Counted from the first letter of the stretch, positions 1-9,667 are shown. The stretch: 64,000 nt of DNA from JAJCYX01 sp965243825 (GCA_965243825.1 CBDEVT010000001.1:930001-994000); one strand, 5' to 3'. Program-made: numbers and translations. Notes: generated by a model from the letters alone, not told the origin.

Positions 1-1
1 A

Positions 2-1684
2 CGAACTGGAACGGGCAACATTCCGGTCGCCTTCATGACAGCATCCGAAGAGGATTGTGACCGTTTCTACCGCGGCTGGAACATATCCGGAGCGCCGGAC
101 GAGTGCCTTGAGAGACGCAGCATCAACGTAGGGCCCAATACATTCTGGGTCTACTGGCCCGCTCTCGATGAGCCGGACACCGGTTGGACGGACAGGCATC
201 TTGACCTGGTGGTCGAGACCATCGACGAGACGGTGGAAAGCACGTTCCTTCGTCTCGGCAAGATGCCCATCAACATGTACATCGTGATGAGTGCAGCAAG
301 AAACTCGAAAGCGCTTGCCAACGCGATAGATGTGGAGGGAACCTCTGACTGCACAGTCACCATGTTCCCGAAGTCGTCTGAGTCAGGCGGTCTCTCGACC
401 TACAGCGACGGTGACTTCAAGCAAACCCTCGCGCACGAGTTTGGCCACTGCTTCCAGAATGCAACCCTGACGGCGCAGCAGCTCAGGTACCAGGTGCGGA
501 AGTGGCGGGAAGAGGGACTAGCGGAGTACCTGTCTGACGTTGCCTATCCAACAAACAACTTTGAGTCACGCTTTGCCACTGAGCTGGGCAAAGAAGAGAT
601 ACACACAGCGACTGTGAATTCGCGCGACTACACCAACTACCTGTGGTTCGCGTTCTGGAGCGATGCGCTTGGTGGAGACGCCAGCCTGCTCGAAGTTCTG
701 AGGGCAGGCCCCACCTCTGGCGACATAGAGGGGCAGCAGTCGTTCCTGGAATCGATACCGGGAATCGACATGCTGCATCATGCCTTCGCTGAAGCGATGC
801 TTGACGGTCAGGTCAAGGACAGGTCAGGTGGGCCATGGCGCGTCAAGAACACCTTGAGCGGTCTCGCTCCTTTGTTCGCACCACAGACATTCGCCATCTC
901 AGGCGATTTCGAGCCGTTCGGCACCGCCAAGTGGGAGGTCGGAGTCCCTGAAGGGACGACTGTCACAGTCCGGTGGGAGGGTGAAGGAGTCACGGCGACC
1001 ACCCGACCCATAGACAAGCCTGGAGGATGGCAGGAACTCTCACAGGAGCATGAGTTCAAGGCAGAGTGCGACGAAGATCTCCATATGTACTTCGTCTTCA
1101 CAAGCGTGACTGAGCCGGGCGCATTTGTGGTTGATGTGATCGACGTCGAGGAAGGTGACTGCCCAGACGACGCCGAACCGGAAAAGCAGCTCACGGTTGC
1201 AGGCATCGACACATGCGTGGCAGGCACTTGGGCAGCTGACATGGGACTGTTCCGTCGCTCTCTCACCGAAAAGCTAACTACAGGGGTCAACGTCGTCTCA
1301 CTAACAGGAGAGATCCTCATCACATTCACCCCCGATGGCGAAGTCCGCTACGACGTCGCCGAGTTGGGGCTCGAGTACCTGGCACCCTTCGATGGCGAGC
1401 CAGACAGATTGCACGTCAAACTAGAGTGGAACGGTGTCGGCACCGGCGTATGGGCCGCAGACGGCAGCAAGCTGCAGATAATTCCCCGCGGTTTCGACAC
1501 GGTCGCTACCCAGGAGACCAGCTTTGATGGCTCGCCACCGATAAGGGGGTCGGGCGAGCTTGCAGAAGGCCTGCTAGAGGGCGCGTTGGATGCGCCTGAA
1601 AATGACTATCTCTGCACGAACCAGACGCTCGAGATAGCTGGCTTTACGGTCGATGGAGAGGACGCCATCTGGCAACGCCAATGA
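2..1684 (+). CDS. Exported-type HExxH metallopeptidase-like protein, 5'-truncated by window edge
   Basis: The frame is open from base 2 with no stop before the first ATG at 35, so the gene probably begins outside the window. Counting from that ATG, HEFGH lies at residues 134-138. About 25 residues later comes EGLAEYLSD, which could supply the third glutamate ligand, so a gluzincin-like zinc site is plausible. The C-terminal half is rich in acidic residues, contains paired cysteines and looks like beta-rich domains, as is usual for secreted proteins. The substrate is unknown. The short distance from HEFGH to the Glu-containing motif fits peptidase families such as M1-like or M48-like folds, but no family is assigned. 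No operon partner is visible; the next gene starts about 250 bases downstream. Confidence 0.7.
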   Translation, partial: RTGTGNIPVAFMTASEEDCDRFYRGWNISGAPDECLERRSINVGPNTFWVYWPALDEPDTGWTDRHLDLVVETIDETVESTFLRLGKMPINMYIVMSAARNSKALANAIDVEGTSDCTVTMFPKSSESGGLSTYSDGDFKQTLAHEFGHCFQNATLTAQQLRYQVRKWREEGLAEYLSDVAYPTNNFESRFATELGKEEIHTATVNSRDYTNYLWFAFWSDALGGDASLLEVLRAGPTSGDIEGQQSFLESIPGIDMLHHAFAEAMLDGQVKDRSGGPWRVKNTLSGLAPLFAPQTFAISGDFEPFGTAKWEVGVPEGTTVTVRWEGEGVTATTRPIDKPGGWQELSQEHEFKAECDEDLHMYFVFTSVTEPGAFVVDVIDVEEGDCPDDAEPEKQLTVAGIDTCVAGTWAADMGLFRRSLTEKLTTGVNVVSLTGEILITFTPDGEVRYDVAELGLEYLAPFDGEPDRLHVKLEWNGVGTGVWAADGSKLQIIPRGFDTVATQETSFDGSPPIRGSGELAEGLLEGALDAPENDYLCTNQTLEIAGFTVDGEDAIWQRQ

Positions 1685-1936
1685 AACTTTTGCTCCCGAT
1701 GATCCGTGATGCTCGCTAGCGAGAGCGTCCTGTCGACTCGACGGTATTCCAAGGTGCACAGTGCGAGTTCGTTGTCGATCCTTGCATCACTAGCCAGAAA
1801 AGGTTTCCAACGAGTAAAAAAGCCCTTTTGTAGACCAAGTTTCGGTGAGATTTCTGAGCGCGGGCATATCACCGTCCGGTTATGCGTCTAGTAACATCGC
1901 CTCCTGCACCGATTGCCGAAGCAAGGCCACAAATCA

Positions 1937-2833
1937 ATGCCAAGTCCAGCCAGAGACATAGGTTTGTACATCTACACCGCAGAAGGGGCGATGGGTGGGC
2001 GAACTCCCCGATGGACCGACATTAAGGATATGGCTCAGGTAGCTGACAAAGGTGGTTTTTCATGGATCACGATTCCCGACCGACTCCAGTTTCCTGAGTA
2101 TGGTTTCTGGGAATCGACAACGATGCTGAGTGCGCTTGCCGCCGTCACTGAACATGTCAAACTGACCCACTCTGTCATGAGGTCTATTTACCGTAATCCT
2201 GCCCTTGTCGCAAAGATGATCGATTCGTTGGACGAGATCAGTGGAGGACGCTTTATTTGGGGGATCGGTGCAGGCAGCACTGACGGCGACAACCGTAAAT
2301 TCGGCTACCCAGAAGACTACCGATTCAGCCGGTTTCAGGAAGCGCTAATTTTGACCTTGGAGCTGCTGAAACAAGGGAGAGCTGAGCACTCAGGCAGGTT
2401 CTACACTGCTGCCGATTGTGTTATCAGTCCGAGGGGTCCAAGCGGGGGCAGAATCCCGCTTCTGATGGCCGCCCAAAAGCCGAAGATGATGAATCTGGCG
2501 GCTCGACACGCTGACTATTGGAACATACCGGTTGCGCATCTCGATCCAGAAGATTACAGCGAAGACTTGCGAAATCTAGAGACAGCTTGCCTCAAAGAGG
2601 ATCGCGATCCTGCATCGATAATCAAAGTCGCCGGCATACCGATCAACTCGATCAGTGGATTTGGAGATCATCCATTTGGTAAGGCCCTTTCTGGCGACAT
2701 CTCAGAAGTAGTAGATACCGTTAACAGCTTCGAGGAAGCCGGATTCGGTATGGTCACGTTTTGGCCGTGGCCGAATTCTCCGGACGGCGTTAAGGCCCTA
2801 CTTCCAACTATCGCCCGACTTAAAAAGCAGTGA
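1937..2833 (+). CDS. LLM-class (luciferase-like, probably F420-dependent) oxidoreductase
   Basis: The protein has the typical pattern of bacterial luciferase-like TIM-barrel flavin/F420 oxidoreductases: an N-terminal strand DIGLYIYT, the segment VADKGGFSWITIPDRL, then EHVKLTHSVMRSIYRNPALVAKMIDSLDEISGGRF followed by GIGAG, and later PLLMAAQKPKMMNLAARHADYWN. The family uses reduced flavin or F420 to oxidise or monooxygenate small molecules in the cytoplasm; the substrate here is unknown. The longest frame begins with TTG at 1913. The ATG at 1937 is preferred because a purine-rich AAGCAAGG precedes it. The gene stands alone on its strand and is followed by a strong hairpin at 2908-2961. Confidence 0.88.
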   Translation: MPSPARDIGLYIYTAEGAMGGRTPRWTDIKDMAQVADKGGFSWITIPDRLQFPEYGFWESTTMLSALAAVTEHVKLTHSVMRSIYRNPALVAKMIDSLDEISGGRFIWGIGAGSTDGDNRKFGYPEDYRFSRFQEALILTLELLKQGRAEHSGRFYTAADCVISPRGPSGGRIPLLMAAQKPKMMNLAARHADYWNIPVAHLDPEDYSEDLRNLETACLKEDRDPASIIKVAGIPINSISGFGDHPFGKALSGDISEVVDTVNSFEEAGFGMVTFWPWPNSPDGVKALLPTIARLKKQ

Positions 2834-2907
2834 CTACTTCGGTTCTCCGAGACGAGTTCAGGTGGAGCTATCGATGCGGCTGCTCGACTTAGCGAAACCG
2901 TTAACGA

Positions 2908-2961
2908 GATCTCAGTAAGGGATCGCTCAGTTCAAAAACTTGAGTTCCCCTTACTGAGATC
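2908..2961. terminator. Long inverted repeat between convergent genes
   Basis: GATCTCAGTAAGGG (2908-2921) is perfectly complementary to CCCTTACTGAGATC (2948-2961), and the loop contains a second, nested imperfect hairpin. It lies between the 3' ends of the + oxidoreductase and the - exported-protein gene. A bidirectional terminator is the simplest reading, although no clear T tract follows. Confidence 0.6.
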
Positions 2962-3003
2962 CGCCAAACTATGCCGATCTTAGACTGGGCACCCTCAGGC
3001 ACC

Positions 3004-3567
3004 TCACGGCGTCGGCAACACCAAGTAGCCGGTCAGAGGAGCTTCAAATGTTCCTGGATTGCCTGAGCCATCCGGCATGATAGTCGGGCCAGCGCCAACG
3101 ACGATCTCACCGGCAGCACCCACAAACCGACCTGTACCCCCGACGACTAGATAAACGATGTCCACATCGAGTGCACCCGGCTCACCTGGAATGGGGCAGG
3201 CTGATGACCGTCCCGGATCAGCTTCTAATCTGAGTTCATCTCCGTTTGCCGCTGACCATGAAAAGCCTGAGTCAATTGTGAACAGACAGCCAGATGAGTC
3301 GAATCCGAGCTCAAAAAAACCACTGTGCGAACCCCGACCGAGGTGAGTCGCAATAATATCTCCATCCTCCCAAGCAGATCCGAAGGGCACCGACGTGAAG
3401 TCCCATTCTGCCGAGTAATGACCTTTGAACGGTACGGTTCGTTCTCCTGGACCAGCCGCGTCGGCTACGTTAGCGAAGGCCACCACACCTAACAGACCAG
3501 CCATGGCGATTGTGACTGCAATCAACCAGGGGGCCTTCACCTTCGTGAACAATTTTCTTGAAGCCAT
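3004..3567 (-). CDS. Exported barrel-like protein with GGTGRFVGAAGE motif
   Basis: The product is 187 residues. It has an N-terminal signal peptide (basic MASRKLFTKVK, hydrophobic stretch to about residue 32, AFANVADAAG cleavage region), so it is predicted to be exported. The C-terminal motif GGTGRFVGAAGE resembles that of allene-oxide-cyclase-like or dirigent-like beta barrels, and related motifs recur in the exported proteins at 13797 and 18143. Two cysteines could form a disulfide. No enzymatic residues can be named. The start is supported by AAGGGAG upstream. It diverges from the large regulator at 3784, suggesting a regulator/exported-protein pair. The function is unknown. Confidence 0.75.
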   Translation of the reverse strand: MASRKLFTKVKAPWLIAVTIAMAGLLGVVAFANVADAAGPGERTVPFKGHYSAEWDFTSVPFGSAWEDGDIIATHLGRGSHSGFFELGFDSSGCLFTIDSGFSWSAANGDELRLEADPGRSSACPIPGEPGALDVDIVYLVVGGTGRFVGAAGEIVVGAGPTIMPDGSGNPGTFEAPLTGYLVLPTP

Positions 3568-3783
3568 TTCATGTCTCCCTTAAGTTCGTCTGATTAAAAA
3601 GGGTCGACGGATTCGGGGAATGAAGGTCCTCCTAATCGGTTGTCAAATGATCTGGTCCGCCAACCGCAGTCGAACTTTGAACACGTCAGAAGTTCAGGGC
3701 GTCGCGGAAATCTGTTATGCCACTGTTCCCAAGATGATGTAAAAAATAGGCACTTAACCTGAACCCACCGAGGATTGGACTAA

Positions 3784-6696
3784 ATGGCGTTCGGCGGTCG
3801 ATCGAACAACAATTTTCTGGAAAGCTTTTTCGGTAGGGAGAGCGAGGTCCGACGTGCCGAGCTGGCCATTGAATCCTGTACAGCAGGTTCCGGTCGACTC
3901 TTGACTTTCGAAGGCGAACCGGGGATCGGAAAAACACGGCTTGCTAGACACATCTCAGAGATCGCAATAAAACGCGGATTCATGGTCCTTTCCGGCTCCT
4001 TCTCGTTGGCTCACAGCGAAGTCGCTTTTTCAGGCTGGGTTGAAGTACTTAACCAACTGATTCACGCGATACCCCCCGATCTGCATCCTGTCGAGCACGA
4101 TCGCCGTTTTCTTGAGCAGCTGATTCCAGGGCTGTCCCAAAGCTCGAACTCAACGGGTAACTATGATGGCGATAAATCACTTGAGTTCGACATATCTCGA
4201 TTACTCATGTTTCAAGCAGTGACACGCCTAGTGTCGAATTCGTCAGCTTGGAAACCTCTTCTGATCCGACTTGAGGATCTTCACTGGGCTGACAGATCGT
4301 CGATCGCGCTGCTCAAACACCTCGGACACTCGCTCAATTCGATGCCGGTGGTGGTGATGGCAACTATTCGCGATACACACCAAGGAAGCCAGGATTTGGC
4401 TATCGAGCTGACGTCAGAGCTGTCAGGAGACGAAGGACTGGAGCGGCTACAGCTGAAAGGTCTATCTGAAGAACCTGCCCGTCAACTAATATCAGTTGCG
4501 TCGGAGGGGCGCCTCATGCGTCCTGTTGCTGAAGAAATAGTCATGCGCTCGGGCCGTAATCCCTTATACCTGATTGAACTTGCTCGGTGGTGGCCACGTT
4601 CGGATGAACCTAATACACGCTCCACAGTCCCAACGAGTATCGTGGATTTCATGAAAGGACGATTGAAAGATCTCTCGGAAGCCGCACTCCAGATCCTTCA
4701 GACCACGAGTATTCAAGGTAGATCAGCTGACCTGGAATTGGTCGCCAGACTTCATCCTAAGTTAAGAAATGACCAGATTGATGATTTGATCTCCGAATGC
4801 GTTAACGCAGGGCTGATTGACCTCATTGGCCACCCTGTCAAGGCGGAATTTCGCCACGACTTGACCAGGCAAGCTATCTACGAATCGATCCCGCCTTTAA
4901 TCCGTGCCGATTATCACCTGCGAACAGCCAATGTCATAGAAGCAGGTTTCACACGGCCTCAGGCTGAAATTGCCTATCACCTAGATCTTTCTCTGGACAG
5001 CAATTCCCGGCTCAACGCAATCGAGTTGTATAAAAACGCGGGTCACGAAGCATTCCGGGTAAGGGGTTGGGAGACCGCCCAAAACCTATTTCACCGTGCG
5101 CTCTCCATCGCTATGGATTTGGATCGTGTGGCCGCCCAGCCTGAGTTATTGGAATGGCTTGGGCGGTCGCTATTACCACTTGATCCCGAAAAAGCATATC
5201 CGCAGTTAGTTGAGGCGTTCGACCGCTATGAAGCGGAGGGCGATCTAGACAAAGCCCTTGAGGTATCACTCATCAATGCTAGGCCGCTTATTGGGAAAGA
5301 TACTGGAGAGCGTGTTCTTAGGGAGCGCGGGCTACGTTTGGCAGTTGATGGGTCTACTGAGAGTGGCATTTTGCACGCCCGAATTGGTCTGTCCGCTGCG
5401 TTATCTGAGGCTGATTTTGATCGAGCAAAGTCCCACATATCTCAAGCAGATGCCATTGCCAAGCGACACGACGACGACCGCGTCCTATTGTTCGCAGGTG
5501 CAGCGAAAATCAACCTTCTCTACGTTGAGATACGGCTAAGGGAAGCTTACGAAGAACTACCTAATGTTCTTGGGCTTGCCCGTGACCAACAGGACCTGCT
5601 TACCGAGGGAAGCCTGTTGTTATTTCACGCCGAGTTGGCTATGTACCTCGGCGATCCGGACTTGGCTCAAGTAGCTGCTGAGCGCCTGGAGACGATCGGG
5701 GAGCGCATCGGCGAACCAAGGATGATCGCAGAAGGACAGGCACGTTTAGTCATCATCAATTTGATGTTTGGAAGATTCGAGACAGCCCTAGGACTCAATA
5801 GCGAACATCTCGACCGATTTTCGCTGGCTCGTCATCAAGCGTTGGCACAGACCTCCGTTGAGAATAATGACCCTGATGGATGGGGCTCTGCGCTTCGAAA
5901 CGCTATCTCTGCATTCCATAGTCCAGATACTCACGTGAACTCTAAGGCCATTGGTGCGTTTCAACTGTCAGTTCTGGGAGCAATGGCCAATACGACTCGT
6001 TGGTCCGAAGAAGTTCGATCTTTGGTCGCCGGTATCGAGCCTCGGACTGGTCAACTACCTTCCTATTACCTCTGGGCGAGCGGAGCGCGGATGGTGCTGG
6101 CCTGCGTTGAAGGTGCCTCGCACCGCGTCTCCGAACATCTAACCGTGCTGGAGCCGGTAGCCAAGTTGATAACTCCCTGGGGTCCGGTAACTAGGTTCCT
6201 AGCTGCTGCAAAGCTGGCGATTGGTGATTCAGATGGCATGCGCGCGAATTATGAGGATGCCCTTGAAGTAAGTCGTAAATTGGCTATTAGACCTATCTTC
6301 GCATGGATTTGCTTTGAATATGCGATGGCTCTAACAGAGCAACACTCCGCATCAGATCGAGACAAGGAGAGAGTGGAGCAGTTGCTTGCTGACTCAAGCC
6401 GCGTAGCAAGGTCACTCCGTCTCAGACTTCTTGAATCCCGGATCCGTTCTCTCCGCAATCGTGTCGGTAGAGGATCATCAGTTCGATTAGAGTCATTGAC
6501 TCCGAGGGAGTTGCAAGTTCTTGAGATGGTGGCTGATGGACACACAAACAAAGAGATTTCATTCACCCTCGGTGCATCGTTGAACACCATCTATCGACAT
6601 ACCAGCAGCATCTACACCAAACTTGGAGTTACCAACAGAACTGAGGCTGCGCTAACGTACCGTCAGGTCAACGAAACGGCCAAGTTTGACAGTTGA
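3784..6696 (+). CDS. STAND-type AAA ATPase-TPR-LuxR regulator 1 (no N-terminal HTH)
   Basis: This 970-residue protein has a Walker A motif GEPGIGKT at residues 44-51, a Walker-B-like LIRLEDLHWAD near residue 160, a long alpha-helical TPR-like middle, and a C-terminal LuxR/GerE helix-turn-helix (LTPRELQVLEMVADG to TNRTEAALTY, about 905-960). The architecture is that of MalT-like signal-transduction ATPases: an inducer binds the TPR/ATPase part, and ATP-driven oligomerisation exposes the LuxR domain. The inducer is unknown. Unlike five paralogues in this window it begins directly with the ATPase domain, and I see no strong palindrome at its start. Exported-protein genes lie on both sides (3004 and 7050). 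Its stop codon lies inside a 32-base perfect palindrome. Confidence 0.9.
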   Translation: MAFGGRSNNNFLESFFGRESEVRRAELAIESCTAGSGRLLTFEGEPGIGKTRLARHISEIAIKRGFMVLSGSFSLAHSEVAFSGWVEVLNQLIHAIPPDLHPVEHDRRFLEQLIPGLSQSSNSTGNYDGDKSLEFDISRLLMFQAVTRLVSNSSAWKPLLIRLEDLHWADRSSIALLKHLGHSLNSMPVVVMATIRDTHQGSQDLAIELTSELSGDEGLERLQLKGLSEEPARQLISVASEGRLMRPVAEEIVMRSGRNPLYLIELARWWPRSDEPNTRSTVPTSIVDFMKGRLKDLSEAALQILQTTSIQGRSADLELVARLHPKLRNDQIDDLISECVNAGLIDLIGHPVKAEFRHDLTRQAIYESIPPLIRADYHLRTANVIEAGFTRPQAEIAYHLDLSLDSNSRLNAIELYKNAGHEAFRVRGWETAQNLFHRALSIAMDLDRVAAQPELLEWLGRSLLPLDPEKAYPQLVEAFDRYEAEGDLDKALEVSLINARPLIGKDTGERVLRERGLRLAVDGSTESGILHARIGLSAALSEADFDRAKSHISQADAIAKRHDDDRVLLFAGAAKINLLYVEIRLREAYEELPNVLGLARDQQDLLTEGSLLLFHAELAMYLGDPDLAQVAAERLETIGERIGEPRMIAEGQARLVIINLMFGRFETALGLNSEHLDRFSLARHQALAQTSVENNDPDGWGSALRNAISAFHSPDTHVNSKAIGAFQLSVLGAMANTTRWSEEVRSLVAGIEPRTGQLPSYYLWASGARMVLACVEGASHRVSEHLTVLEPVAKLITPWGPVTRFLAAAKLAIGDSDGMRANYEDALEVSRKLAIRPIFAWICFEYAMALTEQHSASDRDKERVEQLLADSSRVARSLRLRLLESRIRSLRNRVGRGSSVRLESLTPRELQVLEMVADGHTNKEISFTLGASLNTIYRHTSSIYTKLGVTNRTEAALTYRQVNETAKFDS

Positions 6697-6712
6697 TCAA
6701 CTGTCAAACTTG
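6681..6712. repeat. 32-base perfect palindrome spanning the regulator 1 stop codon
   Basis: CAAGTTTGACAGTTGA (6681-6696) is followed immediately by its exact reverse complement (6697-6712). The TGA stop of the regulator is at 6694-6696. It could form a terminator-like hairpin with almost no loop, or a large operator. No T tract follows. The outer AAGTTTG half also appears in the palindrome at 14689-14724, which may be coincidence. Confidence 0.7.
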
Positions 6713-6994
6713 CAAATTCGGGCTATTACTAGAAGACGGCGTTGCAGGTGAGCCTCGCATTACTTATCCGACTTCTAGTTTTGGTTCGAGGTCGATTTAG
6801 TATCGATGTTCGGATTGATATCGAGGTCTGGGAACCCGTCCCGGCTGTTTATCCACTGCCAGCGATAGCAGAGTTGATAAACAACAGTCGCCTTAGGCTT
6901 TTAGCTCTTCTACGCTCTATGTAAGTCAGATTCATCGATTTCTAAGTCAACGAATCTGGCGTTCCATCCACAAAAACTGGGCTTCATTACTAAA

Positions 6995-7029
6995 CAACAG
7001 CCGGGACCATGTTGGGTACCCGGCTGTTG
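6995..7029. terminator. Terminator hairpin for the 7050 gene
   Basis: CAACAGCCGGG (6995-7005) pairs perfectly with CCCGGCTGTTG (7019-7029). It lies 20 bases beyond the stop of the - strand gene at 7050, and the - strand reads into a T-containing stretch after the stem. The 6713-6994 stretch otherwise holds a weaker inverted repeat TGTTTATC/GATAAACA (6846-6853 and 6876-6883) and no gene I can support. Confidence 0.7.
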
Positions 7030-7049
7030 CTCAGTTGTGTTTCTTGTCC

Positions 7050-7928
7050 CTACTGGGTGACGCAGATGAAGTCTTCACCCTGAACCTGCGTCCCTCCATG
7101 CGCTTCAAAGAGATTGCCTGTTAACTGTGCCGTACCACTCCCCGCAGTGAACGTACCATCGACGTCTTCGATCTTTGCTACAAGATCATCCAAACCATCA
7201 TTGTTGACGTCTTCAACTGACGCTAAGAGTTTGGAACCTTTACCAACCGCTTTAACCGCCAACCCTTCAAGAGTCACGGTCGACGGGTCAACTGTATTCG
7301 CATCGAAATCATCAGTACTCAAGATGGCCACCGGGATAACGCCGTTTCCATTGTTGTTGAAACAGTTCGGATCAGATCCCGGCTTGATGTCGATCTCAAC
7401 CTCTATTGCATGCTCCTCGACAAATGCTTCCCACTCCAAACGCCGATGGAACGTGAAGTTGTCACCGAACGAGCAATCAGAACCGGCTATCACTACGCTC
7501 ACTCCGGGACCCACCGTGATAGCAGCCGTTTTCGTGGCATCCGGGTCATTCTGATCCATCCCAGACTCGAACTCGACGAAATTGTTCGATGGATAGTTAC
7601 GGATGAAATCGCATCCGAATCCACCCTGGTAGGGAACTTCGACAAGGTTAGGGAACGACGACGTGTGCTGGAACGCTGGAGGCGGGTACCAGTCATCCGC
7701 CCACGATGCAGTCACCACCACAGTTGCGCTCTTTGCTGTCGCCGGAGCCGTAAAGACCAAGAACTCGTAGTGGGACGAGGTTGACGGGGTCAGGACCACG
7801 CCACTGGCTACCGAAGTCCCCGACGTGGCATGAGCCGAGTCGGAGGTCGCCTGGTGAACAGCACCAACGCCGATGATTGCAATCGCGCCTAGTGTTCCCA
7901 GCACTAATCTCAAGATTCTCTTTTTCAC
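7050..7928 (-). CDS. Exported protein with calcium-loop-like DVNNDG domain
   Basis: GTG at 7928 is chosen as start because AAAGGAG lies just upstream and the sequence then begins with a clean signal peptide (KKRILRLVLGTLGAIAIIGVGAVHQ, ending near SAHATS). A longer frame to 8060 would place unlikely sequence ahead of it. The C-terminal part IDIKPGSDPNCFNNNGNGVIPVAIL, later SVEDVNNDGLDDLV, is a recurring module of exported bacterial proteins. The Asp/Asn-rich DVNNDGLDD resembles calcium-binding loops. The middle region is beta-rich with cysteines. It is probably a surface or secreted protein of unknown role, convergent with regulator 1. Confidence 0.75.
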   Translation of the reverse strand: MKKRILRLVLGTLGAIAIIGVGAVHQATSDSAHATSGTSVASGVVLTPSTSSHYEFLVFTAPATAKSATVVVTASWADDWYPPPAFQHTSSFPNLVEVPYQGGFGCDFIRNYPSNNFVEFESGMDQNDPDATKTAAITVGPGVSVVIAGSDCSFGDNFTFHRRLEWEAFVEEHAIEVEIDIKPGSDPNCFNNNGNGVIPVAILSTDDFDANTVDPSTVTLEGLAVKAVGKGSKLLASVEDVNNDGLDDLVAKIEDVDGTFTAGSGTAQLTGNLFEAHGGTQVQGEDFICVTQ

Positions 7929-8192
7929 CTCGAATCTCCTTTCAATTTTCTTGCCGCACGTGAGAACAATGGATTCCGGGAAGGTCCAGCGGACGGCTTT
8001 CGATACTCTCGGGCAGTTCGTGATTGGCCCATTCTGATTGGCGTTCTGTGCCAATTTCATCGCGGATCCCTGTTATGCGTGACTGACACCAGATCTCAGC
8101 TTGCAACGGTCTAGATCGTGTTGGGATGAAAAGCGGTGGCCACAATGCATCGCTGCCCGCCGAGAATCTCGAGTAAGGGGTGCACAAAATCA

Positions 8193-8412
8193 GATGACCA
8201 CTCCGGAGTGCCCCAAACGTGCCCGGATTGATACCGGTCGGCATACTCGCGGGACCAGCACCAATCGCTATCTCGATGGCCAGACCGGCCTGGTGGACAG
8301 ATTCATGATCACGATCTGGGACCCAGGAACTGATCCAGACGATCTCAGCAACGGCAGACTTTACGAAGCAAGTGGTGACCTAGGTGAAGGAAACATCAAG
8401 ATCCACGACTAG
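8193..8412 (+). pseudogene. Decayed C-terminal piece of an exported beta-domain protein (candidate)
   Basis: The last 45 codons before the stop at 8412 encode DRFMITIWDPG followed by GRLYEASGDLGEGNIKIHD. This pattern resembles the C-terminal strands of prealbumin-like domains seen in secreted bacterial proteins. The sequence upstream in this frame is arginine-rich and not protein-like, and no signal peptide or good start is present. It is therefore probably the remnant of a larger gene. A strong terminator hairpin (8433-8468) follows, as expected for a former gene end. Family recognition is tentative. Confidence 0.4.
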
Positions 8413-8432
8413 GTACGTTGAACGAGAAAAAG

Positions 8433-8468
8433 AAGAGGGGCTTTGGCGAGGAAGCTGGGGCCCCTCTT
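8433..8468 (+). terminator. Terminator hairpin after the decayed gene
   Basis: AAGAGGGGC (8433-8441) pairs with GCCCCTCTT (8460-8468). It follows the 8412 stop by 20 bases. Confidence 0.55.
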
Positions 8469-8535
8469 CGCGTAAGTAACCCGTGAGCACAAGAGAAGCC
8501 GATCGATCTACTCACTTGCCATTGTCTTAGTCGCT

Positions 8536-8583
8536 GGCCTACCGGTACAGGCCCCTGCCTTTCGAGGCTAGCTGCCCACCGAC
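8536..8583. repeat. 48-base dispersed repeat, copy 1
   Basis: This block is similar over its whole length to 9055-9102, with 17 identical bases TTTCGAGGCTAGCTGCC. It lies in a gene-poor stretch (8413-9237) that otherwise holds only the 100-base repeat copy at 8824. No function is assigned. Confidence 0.65.
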
Positions 8584-8823
8584 ACCCGTCAAATCGCAAG
8601 CGATTGTGACTGGCGTAAACCGGCTAGGGCTGCACTGGAGCCTCTCAGGGGGCAAGGTGCTCGGTTGGCTCAGCGTCAGCAAGTCACTTCCACCGGCAAG
8701 CCCAGCTGATTGAAATCAAAAAAGCGCAGAGTCGACACTGCTCCAGTGTGATTTGATGTCGCACAGATCTTGGCTGAGTACCCATAGAACATCAGGTACA
8801 AAGTTACCTATACGGGGGGTGTG

Positions 8824-8924
8824 CGGCGTACGCGGGCGCACGCGCGCGCGTCAGCACACCCAACTACCAGACACGCGCCCGCGATGCGACTGTGGCGAAC
8901 GTTATGCGAGCTGTGGGCCCTATC
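8824..8924. repeat. About 100-base dispersed repeat, copy 1
   Basis: It aligns with 10316-10415 over about 100 bases. Identical runs include CCAACTACCAGACACGCGCC and ATGCGACTGTGGCGAACGT. The first third is a GC-rich CGCG-rich run. No open frame is conserved convincingly between the copies, so it is treated as a non-coding repeat or the remnant of a lost element. Confidence 0.7.
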
Positions 8925-9054
8925 CGCTGAAAGAAATGATTCCTGAGACTGCAGGCAAACACCCTCCTGCGATCAATCCGTCTCTTGGAGAATCCCTCTC
9001 AGATTCACTGTAAACCCATCAGCAATTTGGGGAGGAGATCCGTTCATACCAGAT

Positions 9055-9102
9055 GGTCTACTGGCACAGTGCCCTGGATTTCGAGGCTAGCTGCCTAACG
9101 AC
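9055..9102. repeat. 48-base dispersed repeat, copy 2
   Basis: This is the partner of 8536-8583 in the same orientation. It lies about 135 bases upstream of the small exported protein gene at 9238. Confidence 0.65.
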
Positions 9103-9237
9103 GCCAATCAGCAGGCACGATACGCGGCTGGCTCAAGGTCATGACACATTCGATATTGGTAGTGTTTGACTTGCTCACAGTTCTGTGAGAATAGTTATTA
9201 ATCTCCCGGCATCAACAAAACATCTTGAGGTCATACG

Positions 9238-9615
9238 ATGAATTTAAGAACCTTGCTGAGAAGCTCCGTATTGGCGGTCGTCGGACTGTTAATTCTGAGC
9301 AGTGCGGCGTTAGCGGCCGAAGGGGAAGTTGGAGATTTGATCTCCGACGGATTATTGGGCAATGAACCCAACATCATCACAAGTGAGCCTTGGGAAGACG
9401 GCGGTCCACAGGAACTGGAGCCAGGAGAGCTTGCCGATCCTGAAGTCTACGTAATTCCAAGTGGAGCACCAGGTCCGATCACTTGCGGTGAATCGTGGTG
9501 GAGTCCTGCGCAAATTGTCAGTCAGGGCAACAACGACAACACCCGCCCAGGTAACCCAGATGCGCCAGGGATGAATGTGGACTGTGCAGGGGATGAAAAG
9601 CCCCACACGCCATAG
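9238..9615 (+). CDS. Small exported protein of unknown function
   Basis: The 125-residue product starts with a clear signal peptide (MNLRTLLRSSVLAVVGLLILSS, cleavage after SAALA). The mature part is acidic and Pro/Gly-rich with two cysteines (ITCGESWW and NVDCAGDE), which could form one disulfide. I do not recognise a domain. It stands alone, is preceded by gene-poor DNA and ends in a strong terminator 25 bases after the stop, so it is probably expressed as a single gene. Confidence 0.7.
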   Translation: MNLRTLLRSSVLAVVGLLILSSAALAAEGEVGDLISDGLLGNEPNIITSEPWEDGGPQELEPGELADPEVYVIPSGAPGPITCGESWWSPAQIVSQGNNDNTRPGNPDAPGMNVDCAGDEKPHTP

Positions 9616-9640
9616 GCCTGCATGGATAACCTGACCGCGA

Positions 9641-9667
9641 AGAGAGCACCATATGTTGGTGCTCTCT
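9641..9667 (+). terminator. Rho-independent-type terminator
   Basis: AGAGAGCACCA (9641-9651) pairs perfectly with TGGTGCTCTCT (9657-9667) around a 5-base loop, followed by TCATTT. It terminates the small exported protein gene. Confidence 0.8.
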
